This document shows, one piece after another, positions 33,401 through 45,200 of a stretch of DNA of 64,000 nucleotides. A program made the translations under genes and the position numbers. Each line of letters begins with the position of its first letter. The stretch's first letter is position 1. The notes beneath the pieces are model-generated. The model searched no databases and had not been told where the DNA came from. It worked only from the letters and a program-made list of their open reading frames with translations. This DNA is from Cruorifilaria tuberocauda (lineage: Eukaryota > Nematoda > Chromadorea > Rhabditida > Onchocercidae): assembly GCA_013365365.1 (NCBI GenBank), contig JABVXU010000054.1:124001-188000 (forward strand), read 5' to 3'.

Positions 33401-36038
33401 AACATTTCACGGCGTAATAGCCACTCTCGCATTGCTCGACGATAGCTTGAATGTTAATTTCAAAAGAAAAAATTAAAATATAAGATATTCCAAGCAATTC
33501 TCATTGATATCAAGTTCTAATTCTTATGGTTTATTTGCTATCGCTCCATACCGCACTGCTAGTGCATTAGTGAAATGTAAAATAAGACCATGTCGAATCC
33601 CATATAATTAATTAAAATCAAAATATGCCAAAATTAATTAGCAAACTTTTTAAATCATCTTACTTCATCAGCTCCCATTCTTTCATTTCCATTTGTGGTA
33701 CGAATGGAACTGAAAATGAAAGCAGTTATGTAATGGCTTCAGTAAAACCAATTTCGAAGATTAAATCGAGATGTGACATAATCCGGCTTCATATCAAACT
33801 TGTCTCATCAATTCCAATTTGCAAAAAATAATTTTCGTGATAAAAAAGAGCGTTTGACTTTGCTTAGAGGGATGTATTCCATCCCTCACCAACATTAAAA
33901 GTAATTAATGTAATTGTTAATTTAATTAATTGTTAATGTAATTAATGGCAGCAATTCATTTAGATTACTTTTTTTCTGAAGTATTCAGGCAGTCAAAGGT
34001 TATATTTTATAGTTGGTCAGACTAATTCATTGACGAACTAAACCACTGTTAGTTCAGCTTAAGATGTTAGCTAATTTTGAATGGTTGCTCAAGTAAACCA
34101 TAACTAACCGTCAGGTACAACCTCGGGTTTCATCATCATGTTATTAGGTATTCTGCCATTATTTTGAACAACTGCTACCTGTTGAACACCAGGAATTTTG
34201 AGCAGAGTTGCAATCTGAAACGATAACAGTCCAAATTCAATTTCTCTAAAACAAATAATGCAAGAAGAAAAATGCACTTTCGATCTGTTCAAAAATTAAT
34301 GAGAAAATAGGAAAGATATGATTTTATCATCACAAAAAATATATTGAAACAACTTCAAAACTGATAATCTGAAATAGAAAATTTCCTTACCGCTTTCATT
34401 GCTTCAAAACGGTTAGATATCGGATCATCAGATTGTTTCATATCTCCATCATTCTTCGATATAATTTCGCCATCTTGAATTCCGGTAATATGATTATCAC
34501 GATTGTCCTGTATCATGTTCCCATCCTGATCCATAATTCTATTCATTTTTTCCTGTGCATTAGATGAATCAAGTTTAGGCATGACATATGTATTCTCATC
34601 CGCCACATTATATCTACCAGGTTGTTGTGCCCATGATGTCGACCCACTTACAGTAACTTCATTTGACTGAAAAGTAGCATATATTAAATCAGAACAGTGT
34701 CTCTATTAAAACATACCTTTAGAATCTCCGCTTACAAATTACTTTGAATATAATTTGGAAGAAAGAAATAGTGTTGGGAATATTCCTACCATAAACAAAT
34801 ACATCCTGACTCTTTTTAGTTTCACCAAGAGTTTTGCTCTTCTTTTTTTAGTTTTACTAAGGAATGTTACCACCTCTGGATCACACAGCTAAAATTGGAT
34901 GATAACACCGATATCTCTATATGCGCTCAGCTTGTTTTGTCAAAAATATTTGAAGTGTGAGTAAAATGAATTAAAAGAAAACTTCATTACTTTTTTTATG
35001 AGCTGGAGAAGTAATGTTGCTTAAATACTTGGCAAAACACTTGCCTAAGATTGATATTATCAGTGCAGGGCATTTTAATTATTAGTTGCATGCATTTACA
35101 TTTCTTGAAAAAGTAATAATTGCAAAATTGAAAAGCAGAAAAGAGGAAATGCACGGTAATTATCTTTGTCAAGTACAGTAATTCTATGGTAATTTAATAT
35201 GTTAATTCAAATAAACTTTATTATTTCCTTTTTGTTTGCTTTTTCTTTCGAGTAATTTCTGAAAGAGAGCTCACTCTGGAAAGAAAAGGAAAACGAACTT
35301 ACAACAAGATGATGGACTCTCTTATAGAAGACATCGGGAAACATGTAGAAGAGAAACGAAATGGTCATTAGCGACAGCAAAATAATGACCATATGAGATG
35401 TTCCACATCTTTTCTTCGCTACTAAAATGAAATTTTTGCTGTTTAAATTAAATGGATCAAATATAACGAATCTAGAAAGCTAACAAGAACAGATTAGTTC
35501 GGTTCACTTAATATTATGAAAATGAGTTTAAAATTATTCTGGCATAATAAGGTTTTTTTAATTTTTCATCAAAGTAATAATATACACGTACAATACACAC
35601 ATCCATATATGCATACATGTTACTAACTTTTTATTTCAGAAATTCTATTTTTGGGATAATTAAATGAAATTTGGTGCAATTGAAAACAGTTTTAGCAAAT
35701 TTACCATTCTGAAAAATTGGTTTGAAAGTTGAGCAAATTCGAAGAGATATTCGATATAGACAGGTTTTTAAAATTGAAAAATTCTTTTTTAACAAAGCAT
35801 TAGTGATTCGATCATTTTTATTATTAACGATTCGAGATACTTCATATCCGTGAAATGCATTGCCTGTAGGAAATGAATAAGAGAAAATTCAAAAAACAGT
35901 ACCAATGGATGAGATTGGAAGAGTGACCGGATAGAAAGTAGCTGGTGGTGAAGTGGATGATATTGTAATTCCTTCTAGTTCCTTCGGTTTTTCATCGCTT
36001 TCCTTCGCATTTGGACTTATTGCAAAAATTTTTGTCAT
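30495..36038 (-). CDS. Unrecognised Gln/Pro-rich single-pass membrane protein
   Basis: I do not recognise this protein. Fifteen minus-strand exons join in phase: 35903-36038, 35303-35421, 34391-34666, 34109-34214, 33664-33709, 33369-33445, 32786-33174, 32589-32686, 32252-32297, 32077-32148, 31671-31847, 31316-31503, 31062-31161, 30865-30973, 30495-30646. They give 696 residues. One hydrophobic helix (about 56-73, VIILLSLMTISFLFYMF) after a basic stretch AKKRC suggests a type II membrane protein. Next come an acidic Asn/Asp/Gln-rich segment, a short basic helix YRRAMREWLLRREMFRRRML, a Pro/Met region, a polyglutamine tract, further Pro/Gln segments and an acidic Ser-rich tail ending LLETSKIQ. 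No enzyme motif or cysteine-rich domain is visible. The ATG at 36038 follows an acceptor (TTATAG) directly, so it may be a trans-spliced start or a longer 5' part may exist. All junctions use GT-AG. Confidence 0.75.
32860..32906 (-). repeat. CAA/CAG tract encoding polyglutamine
   Basis: Mixed CAA and CAG codons in exon 7 of the unrecognised gene encode runs such as RQQQQQPQQQQQSQ. A further Q/P/E-rich stretch continues to about 32,805. Mixed codons make it more stable than a pure repeat, but length may vary between strains. Confidence 0.85.
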
Positions 36039-39000
36039 CTATAAGAAGATAAAAAGTAGGAATTTTAATTAAGAAATAGTGATTTAAATCTTTATTATAA
36101 TAAGTATCGATGAGACGGAGAAAACTCAGAAAACTTTAAAGTTTTGAAAAATCAACAATGATAGAAGAATATATCAAAAAGTCAATTGAGCAATATTACA
36201 TCTTAAATTTTAAGAGAAAATTCAAGAAACAAACTGAAGAAATGAAAAAACTTATATTCGCATATATCGACAGGTGAGATTTAATTACGAATTTTTCTTG
36301 CATATCAATTTCAATCACAAAGTAAAATTACTTTTTTCTCTCTATAAACTATTTCATGTTGAAATAGAAAAAAACATTTGAACAGAAACTTTTTTAATTG
36401 GAAATGAAGTTTCTTTTTTTAATTCGGAGAAATATAGACGAAAAAATTGAAGAAAGATAAATGGATGAGTGATAAGTTCTATTGTCATTAAATACTGAAA
36501 AACCTTAGTTATTTGAATGCGTTCACTAAAAAAGGGAAAAAAAGGAAAAAAACGATTTACTGTAAAGAAGGACAGGACAAAACTCGTAGATCTGTTTAAA
36601 TTTAATTTGAAATTTTCAAAAATATATTACCGTACTGCAATTCACTTATTTGGTACGTAATAGTTAAAGTCTGATTGTAACTGCTGTTCTTCTGATAAGT
36701 GATACATTAAATTAATTAAGAGACATCTTCCGTTCATGATAAAGAAAATAAGGTTCACATACTTACCATTACTTGCAATTACATGTCAAGAAAATTTTTT
36801 AACTACTCCAGGATTGAGACTAGGCAGTCTTCCATGCATTTATTACTCAATAATGTATAATAACATTTATGGTGGGGAAATAAATAGAGCATAAAACAGT
36901 TGAACAGGGTAGGTCAAACTTTATAACTTCGTTTTCATATAAAATAGTTAATATTACTGATTAGGTAGAGTACTTACACTTCACAATAATACCCCAAGCG
37001 GAATGGGAATTTATTGACTCAATAAATCTGAATGCTTCTTGTTATAGATATGAAAATGTTATAGATGAAGTTGGTTTAATTTATTTCTCATCGCTTTTCA
37101 ATTCTATCCTATGTGATGAGTTGATCAATAGACCGAGATGGAGTAAATTATGGCAAATAAGGCTAAAATTAAAGGCAGTTTTCTTCTCAAGTAAGGGAAG
37201 GTTGATAATGAGAAAGATTAACAACACAACACATAACTGACAGTTGGACGACGAATGTTGTACGACAATATGAATATGAAGAGAGAGGAACTGTCATAAA
37301 TGCTAACAAAATGGGTTAGGTGATGAATTAATGTGATTGGATAGGGTAAGGTGGAGAGAAATACGCAGGTAAATAGAAGTGATGATTGCATGTTGCTTAC
37401 CTTACCACTATTACAACAATACAGATCATTTAAAAATAGCGATGAAGGAAGAAGAGAGAAAGAGAAAAATTTACAATGATAAATAGCAAGCATCTCATAC
37501 TTCAATTACTTCGACCACTTGGTTTATTAAATTTCTTTTGGCAAACAGGTTCTCCTTGCTACACCTTACTTTATTCTATCCTATCCTATCCCACTCTTAT
37601 CATTAAAAAAAATTTCTCTCAAATTATTCCACATTACTTGACTTTTTCATCAATATTAATTTTAAATTAGGAACATTACACTTTATTACTGTTGCGCACT
37701 TATCTACCGTATACTGGCTGTAATGATCGATCAAAGAACACTTTCTAAATTACTTGATTGGATGAAAAATTGGCCTAAATAGAAGGTATGAATGAAGTTG
37801 TAACACGTTTTGTAACTTCCTCACATTGATGAACTTTCAAAGTGACTAATAGGAATGAAGGACGAAAAGATAAGCTGATATGATTAAGAGAGTGATATCT
37901 GAGCAACAACTCACAAAACTTTTGAGAAAGATATGGGAGGAAAGAAATGAGAAAGATCTTGCCTGTTTCTTCGAGATTCAAATTAAGTCATGAAGGATGC
38001 AATGATTGGCAGTAAAGATAGTTCGTTGTGAAAATACGAAATGAGATTTTGTCGTATCGCAAAAGACGGAACAATGAGAACAAAATGTTAATGATTGTGA
38101 ACATGAAAATGTAATCTAATTTTTGGAAGAGAGAAAGAAAAAAGGAAGCAGGTAATTACACTTGCCTCTAAACTACACCTTTTTCAAAATGTTTTTAAGG
38201 AATATTAAAACGAGTTGAAAAAAGTCTTCCTGCAACATTTCAGAAGGCAACTGACTTCGTCGATCTTCATGAAAAGAAATGAAATTCCGTATCATCCAGG
38301 GTGCAGCAATATGAAACTGCAAAAAGAGAAAAAGAGGGAGAGAGAAAGAAGGAAAGAGAGGATGTTGACAGTTTTCATCATCCGTACGGCGAAGCACGAA
38401 CGAGCGCAACCGGTTTTCATTTAGCGAGCAAAATAATGATACAGTGGGGATGGCGTGGCTCAGCGAGGGGGACGGTTGCATGACAATTCGTTCAGTTTCT
38501 CCCTCTCTCTCTCTCTTCCCATGCGCACAAAAAGAATTTGCACGGAATTTTCAATTGGTCGCGTGCATTTTGCGCTTTTCAATACGTACAATGTCATCTT
38601 AATTCATTAACAAAAATGTAAATTTATACTTATTTAGGTTTACAAAAACAACTATTTGTATCAATAGGGGAAAGTCCAATATGAATGATCGACTGAAATT
38701 TTGATGGACGCTCAAAGTGATGATTTAAAGTTGAAATGATATTATGTGAATAGAAATCACTAAAGTTTATTTCTTCATCTTTGATTTAATCTGAACATTG
38801 TTGAATGAATTGTCGTTAAATGAGTTATTAGAATCTAATTAAACTACCCAAGTTCATATTTCCATTCCCAAATTTAAATTTAGTGGATATTTAAAGCTTC
38901 TTAATTCATGAATCTTTACAATAAAAAAATCAGCAAGTATATAAATAGAAATTGATTTGCTGATGGTTAATATAATTGATGGTGTAAAAGAAGTAAATAA

Positions 39001-39870
39001 CTTGAGAGGTTGCGGTTCAACAATACTCCTACCGTCGTTTTTCATTTTATTCCATTTTTGATGATAAATCATAGCAACCGGAAATGTGATAGGAAGTTAA
39101 CAACCACAACTAATTTTCAATTTGAAATCGAAGCTGTTTTATTGACCTTTAACCCATCAACATCTGCACCTTCTGCAAATACACCATAACATTTTGTCAT
39201 GTGTTACGAGCATGTGCTACTTCACATTTAATCAAATGGTAAACGATGCATTTGCACTGATTGATATATTTAATTTCCATCATTTCTAAGAAGAAAAATA
39301 TAAAAAATTGGCATAAATTCAACGTATCAAATTTTATTAATGCATAACGCATGAATCGATAGAATTTAAGGAATTTCTTGAAAAGTGAAGGCCCTCCTGA
39401 AGTGTGAAACATCAAATTGAGCGCTCGAAAAAGAAAACATCTCTTAAAACATGATAAATTTTGAAAGTTAGCGTCCAAGCAAAGTTTTTTTTTTTTGCAT
39501 TAAACATTTTACAATGAACGAAGAAGTAATAAAAGTTTAACTTTCATTACCGAATTACTTCATACTACTTATAATATAAAATTATCGCATGCATTTTCAT
39601 TCTAATAATATTATTTGAAAGGAAAACGATGCTGAGAAGTAGGATTCTGCGAGAAACAAATAGACAATCAATTGGCTGTTACTATCAGAAAAGATTTTAA
39701 GAGAACAAGAAATAATTTCACAAAGCATATTTAAATTATTGAAAATTAAAAGTTGTGAATATGCGAGAAAAGTTTTCTTCTAAAGTAACAATAGGTTATT
39801 GTTTAGAGGGTAGCAGAGAACGGAAATGATAAGTTTAGAGAGAAGAAGATAAAACAGATTAGGTATATAC
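36039..39870. other. Upstream region of the unrecognised gene, with GA-rich patch
   Basis: No supported exon is seen. Between about 38,320 and 38,520 the sequence changes: a GAAAGAGAGG-type purine tract, a GC-richer segment (GCGTGGCTCAGCGAGG) and a (CT)n run at about 38,499-38,517. This is the least AT-rich patch nearby and may be a promoter or 5' untranslated exon for a minus-strand transcript. Confidence 0.4.
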
Positions 39871-40030
39871 CACGGGACAGGTCAATTCGATCTGACTGCT
39901 GCCTTGCTTTCGAAAGGTCGAAGGTCCGTCAGCAACTTTATCACTAAGTCGAATACGAACTGAACGTCCTTTGGAACCAAGTGTACATTGCAATTCTCCA
40001 ACTGTTACTTTTAATTTCTTATTAAACTTC
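39871..40030 (-). CDS. Orphan candidate exon, resembling a beta-sandwich start
   Basis: A 160-base minus-strand segment is bounded by an AAATTTCAG acceptor and a CCCGTG|GTATAT donor; it enters in phase 2 and leaves in phase 0. It reads KVTVGELQCTLGSKGRSVRI, then RLSDKVADGPSTFRKQGSSQ and a final ELTCPV. The pattern V.G.L.C....V.I.L is reminiscent of nematode transthyretin-like proteins, but the match is weak. Its exit phase would allow joining to the first exon of the unrecognised membrane protein across a 3.8 kb intron; no upstream partner exon was found. Confidence 0.4.
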
Positions 40031-42271
40031 CTGAAATTTGACTGCTACTGTTTCTGAGAAATGCATTAAATTGAAAATAGTTCAGTTCTAATTTAATTAA
40101 TTTCAAATAGTACTGATTATTAATCAACATTTTCTGATATTATTAAATATAACAAGAATAAGTATTAAACTCGTTGTACAGAAGATTTTAATATTATTTG
40201 GTGAAAAACTTGATAATGATTCTCAGAACTTATTATTATTTCAACGATTTTTACGTAATAAATCTTTGAAATTGTAAAATTTCATTTTCCAAATTTGTTA
40301 AAAAATTTTTCGAAAAAAAAAGAAAATTTTCGAAAAATATGAGTACATGAACTCAAGTTTTATATTCAAATATCTCACGATTTAAATTATTGCGACTTAA
40401 CCCTAATGAACAATTGCTGCCTCATTGCTCAATCTGGTCTTTTTGATATTCCAGGATTTGTGAATGATCGAACCAGTTCTTTATAAAACTTTCTTCATCC
40501 TCCTAATTCCCACTTTTCCTTTGTCGGGATTTTTCTTTTCTTTCTTCAACCTCGACAATATTTTGTTGTTCTTTCTTTCCTGTTATTGTCGACGATCTTC
40601 TTTGACCGTGACAGTCTTTGTTTCTATTCGTAAGTAAGCAAACTGCTAACTTCTGTGATAGCTGATACTTTGGGTGTACCTCAAACTTGGGTAATTAAAC
40701 CTTTATTAAACAAACTTGATGCATACAATAATACAACGCTACATTAACTTCAACAATTTCACAATATTCTGAAGAGTTTCAAACGATAACGATATCAGTC
40801 AGACCACGAGAGAAGGGAATTGATTTTACCCTGTGATAACCAACCACACTCCTTAATACAAATTCTTAGCAATGGTAGGAGGTTGTGACCCTTTTATCCT
40901 GGAGGAGGGAGGATCCTTGAAGTTTGAAGATGACCGTTAAAGTCGTATAATTTGACCTTATAACATTAATTAAAACAAATCCTTGAAGTTTGGAGATTGC
41001 CGCTAAAGTCGTAAAATTTGACCTTATAACATTAATTATAAACAAATGATGGCGTTAACAAAGCTTGTATAACCTCAAACATACATTTAGCTTACAATAA
41101 TAAATCCGAACAAGGGGTTACATCGACACAGTTTATAAACATGGAGCTAACAGTGCTAATTTGAAGAACAAATGATTTCGTTACCCTTCATTTCCTCGCT
41201 TTTCCAGCGACAGAGAGCAAGTATGAACGAATACTTGTTCGTATGAAGTGATAAACATTTGATAGCGTACCCGGTAAAACAGTTTACGGAAGTTCTCTAA
41301 TGAGATATAACTCAGTATAATGAATTTAGCTGGAGTACAATGCGATTCCAGTATTGTGAAATGTAACTGGAGTACGATGAGATGAGACATAACACGAGCT
41401 ATATCCAAGTTATAGTGCGTACCCAACCAAATTTGGGGTGTTTAAATGTACACAAAGAATGGTCGTGATGTAGGGCTAAAGACCAGCATAAAGATGAGAA
41501 AGGAAATTAATTGTTAGATAAAGGTGAGGAATTGCACCAGATGCATGATCAATGAATTAAGCAGGATTGCACAATTAATTACAGTAATCAGCTTATTTCG
41601 GATTAGTAATAAAACAATCATTGATTTTAGTCAAACAGTTTTTTTGATATTTTTCCATTCATTTCATTCTTTAGTAGATTATTAATTTGTTGTATTTTCT
41701 GTTAATTTTTGATCGATTGATCTAACAACTTATCACTGAATGATTCCATTCGCATTCTGTAACATTTCTCTTTCACTTTAACAGCTATGCTGGTGTAAAA
41801 TCTAATCGATAAATTTATTTTTGACGAAGGATTCGATGTAATTTTTCATTTGTATGGAGATAGTTTTGCTTGATATATTTTTTAATGTTTACTGGAAAAA
41901 TGAATTTGTGAAAAGAAATACAAAAGCTTTTTAGCTAACTAAAACAGAATTTATCGCAGTAACAGATATGCAATCTTCAAATTAATGATTAATTATAATT
42001 TTATTGATCTGGATTGATTGAATGCTTTAAGCATTGATAATCGGATATATGAGGATGTGATTTATAGAGTTTAGAATTGTAATTAATTTCGTCTCAATTG
42101 ATTATTTAAAAGCTCATTTAAACTTTTAAAATATAATTGACATTTTTAATAATGACGGTGAGATAAAAGTTGCATCAATTTGAAAATATGAAGATGACGA
42201 TGGATTATCAGTTGCTGAATTGGTTTTCATTACAGAATTTCCAGTTAATTAATGCTATGTTGAATCGGTTT
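40031..42271. other. Intergenic region without a supported gene
   Basis: Contains a 66 bp tandem duplication at about 40,914-41,045. The 3' untranslated region of the ABC transporter gene should begin at its right edge. No exon, RNA gene or mobile element was recognised. Confidence 0.5.
40914..41045. repeat. 66 bp tandem duplication, diverged
   Basis: The unit starting TCCTTGAAGTTTG and running through AAAGTCGTA, TTTGACCTTATAACATTAAT begins at 40914 and again at 40980. The copies differ at several positions and by a small indel, so the duplication is older than the one near 1.1 kb. Confidence 0.85.
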
Positions 42272-45200
42272 TCAGAAGCGAGATTTTATAACATCGGCTC
42301 TTGCATTTCTTGAGAAGTCGAGAAATATCTGAAATTAACTTTAAATGAAAGCACTTTCTGGTAGCACCGAAGTGCACAGATTACGGATCATGCAAGATGG
42401 AATTCCATCCAGAAATTCTTTACACTTTCGCGTTTTACTTCACTTCGAAGTTAAACTTCCACATATGCGTATTCGATGATTACCTGATCAAGAGTTGTTT
42501 GACTGATAGAATAGTCCGCGGCACCCACCGATTCTGCCAATTTCCCGACCTTCTCGAAAAGTACCGACCATTTCTGCTCTTTCTGTACTGCCAATTCGTA
42601 ATTAAGATGCAATATATGTTCATCCTGAAATTCCTTGCCAAACTTTACTCTGCTAAAATTTGTTGGGACATTTAAAAAAGGACAAGCTAGCACTGTCATA
42701 GACTTAATTCATTACAAATAAATAACTTCAGAGACCATTAATTGAGCATCAGGAAACACTTTTTTTATCAACTCTTTTGTAGGTTCAATCTGACTACTCG
42801 AGCATAATCGTATTGCTAGGCTGCATCCGTTGCCATATCTGGAAGTAACTGATGAAAGTTGATAGATTCTGCTCTGCTGATAACGGTTTTAATTTTTTCA
42901 AAATCAACAATACAGTAATTCTTTTTCGGAATTTCTCTCAAAGATGTTTGATCATTTTTTGATGAAAACTGGATAAGAATTATAATTATCATTGAAATAG
43001 CTAAATTTTATCAGTAAATAATTGAGTTTTCAAATTATTTACTTTGATTTGATGTGCTGTGTGCTGCCAAGACATTGGAATTCACCGTTTGTCATAATTG
43101 CAATTTGTGTACAAAGCGCATCACATTCCTCCATGCTATGTGAAGTAAGCACCAAAGCAGTATTACTTTCTCTAACCTTTAATAATTCATTAACATAAAA
43201 TATACTGAAATAAATAGAAAATAAATTTAGAGATGTATTCCTCCATCTGTCTATAAATCTTCAAGTTAATTTTTGAACTTACTTTTGATAAGATATCCCA
43301 AACTAGACGACTTGCTTTTGGATCGACTCCTGTTGTTGGTTCATCCAGTAGCAGGACATCAGGTAGCGTTAGCAAGGCAACGCCAAGACTTAAGCGTCGT
43401 TTATTGCCACCAATGAAATCAAAGTCTTCATTACAGTAAACATTCAATCTCCCTCTCTCTCAATTTATTTCTCCTCTCTCTCTTTTCCTTTTCTTTTTTC
43501 TTTTTTGATCATAAAAATTCCCATAGAGGTAAAAGCTTTCAAAATTTCAACAAGATTCATAAAATGCCTTATTCAAAAGATGATCATAAAGAAATCCAAT
43601 ACGATTACCGACAAATTTGAACTAATGATCGAAATGTTAAAAATTAAAATATGCAAATTCTATAGTACAGTTTGTTCTTTGCTACATGCAAATGATATAC
43701 ATAAAATGAACTTTGTATATTTTCAGAAGAATTCTTGATAATTATTATATAAAAAGTAGATCATGTCATGATATTCTAAACTGAGAATCTGAAATTATTA
43801 TATTCTGCAGAAATTACTGATTGCATGTTAAAGTCATTTATTTGCATGATTGCAAGTAACCTTATCAACAGTTATCTTATCAACAGATTTGAACAAAAGA
43901 GATACACAGAATTTCAAAGTTCAGGTGACGGAAATTCGTTATATGATCTCTTTCATACATCATATCTCAAAGAGTGAGATAAATCTTTTATCGTTAATTT
44001 GAAGCAATAGCTTAGCTTGGTTTAACCGACAATGAATAATATTGTTTTTACGGTAAAGGAACAGTTAATGATGTCAGACGTCAGACTGTGATTGATATTC
44101 CTTGAAATTGTTTCGTTAGCTTCCAGTATTTTATGCATACTTCATAAGCAGTAAGGATTGAATCTTCGTTGCAGAAATTCAGAAGTCATGTTTTGCAAGT
44201 ATACGCAACAGCGGTCGTAGCTTCATCCACCATTGTTCCATGGGTAGACGATGAGCGAAGTCAGCATCTTCCATCAATTCCTCCACAGGTGTTAGACAGA
44301 CGTATTTGCCTATTAGGCCCTGCAGTGTTGCTGTGCCGGGGTGACAAAGATTTGTCTTCTTGAATTCTTTCATTTGTCCGAGAAGATGAACAACCGCTCG
44401 AGCACCCATTTTTGCAGCAAACAGCCGATCGAAGGGTGAAGGGTTGCCACCTTGTTGAGTGTGGCCTAAAATATTGATTCGAGTTGTGAAAATACCTTTA
44501 CCTTCTTCCGTGAACAATTGTCGAATGAAATCAGATGTGTAATTATCTGATGCTCGTTCATTTCGAACTATTAAGTAACGTTGAGCTCCAGTTTTCATCT
44601 TTTCCGCGATAACACGTATATCATTGATCAGTTCATGTACGTTAAAAATTTCTTCAAAGATATAGGCTGCATCAGCACCACTTGCCATTGCTGATAACGT
44701 GGCTAAATAACCACAATAGTTTCCCATAGTTTCAATGATGAAAACACGACGTTTCGAACCAGTTGCTGATTGTTTGATTTTATCGATCATTCTGCAAATT
44801 TCATTTAACGATGAATCAGCGCCAAGAGTAAATCCAGTACCCGGCACGTTATTGTTGATAGTAGCCGGAATGACACACATGGGAATCCGGAATGGTGGAA
44901 ATTTTTTACGATTTTGAGCAAATATTAAACATGTATGATAAGCGTTGAAACCGCCAATTATAATTAAGCTATTGATATTGAAATGTAGTAAATTCTTAGC
45001 CATTAATGATAGGGTGTCATCATTGGGAAGAGTAGGCTGAGAGCCAAGGAATGAACCACCTTCTGCTGACCACAGTATCACATCATTCCATTCCATTTTC
45101 TGAATCTGACCCGAAGCAAGGCCTTCATTGGAATTGTAGATGCAGTATGGAATACATCCTTGAAGGATAGCCGTTCGGACACAGCTCATCACTGCTGCAT

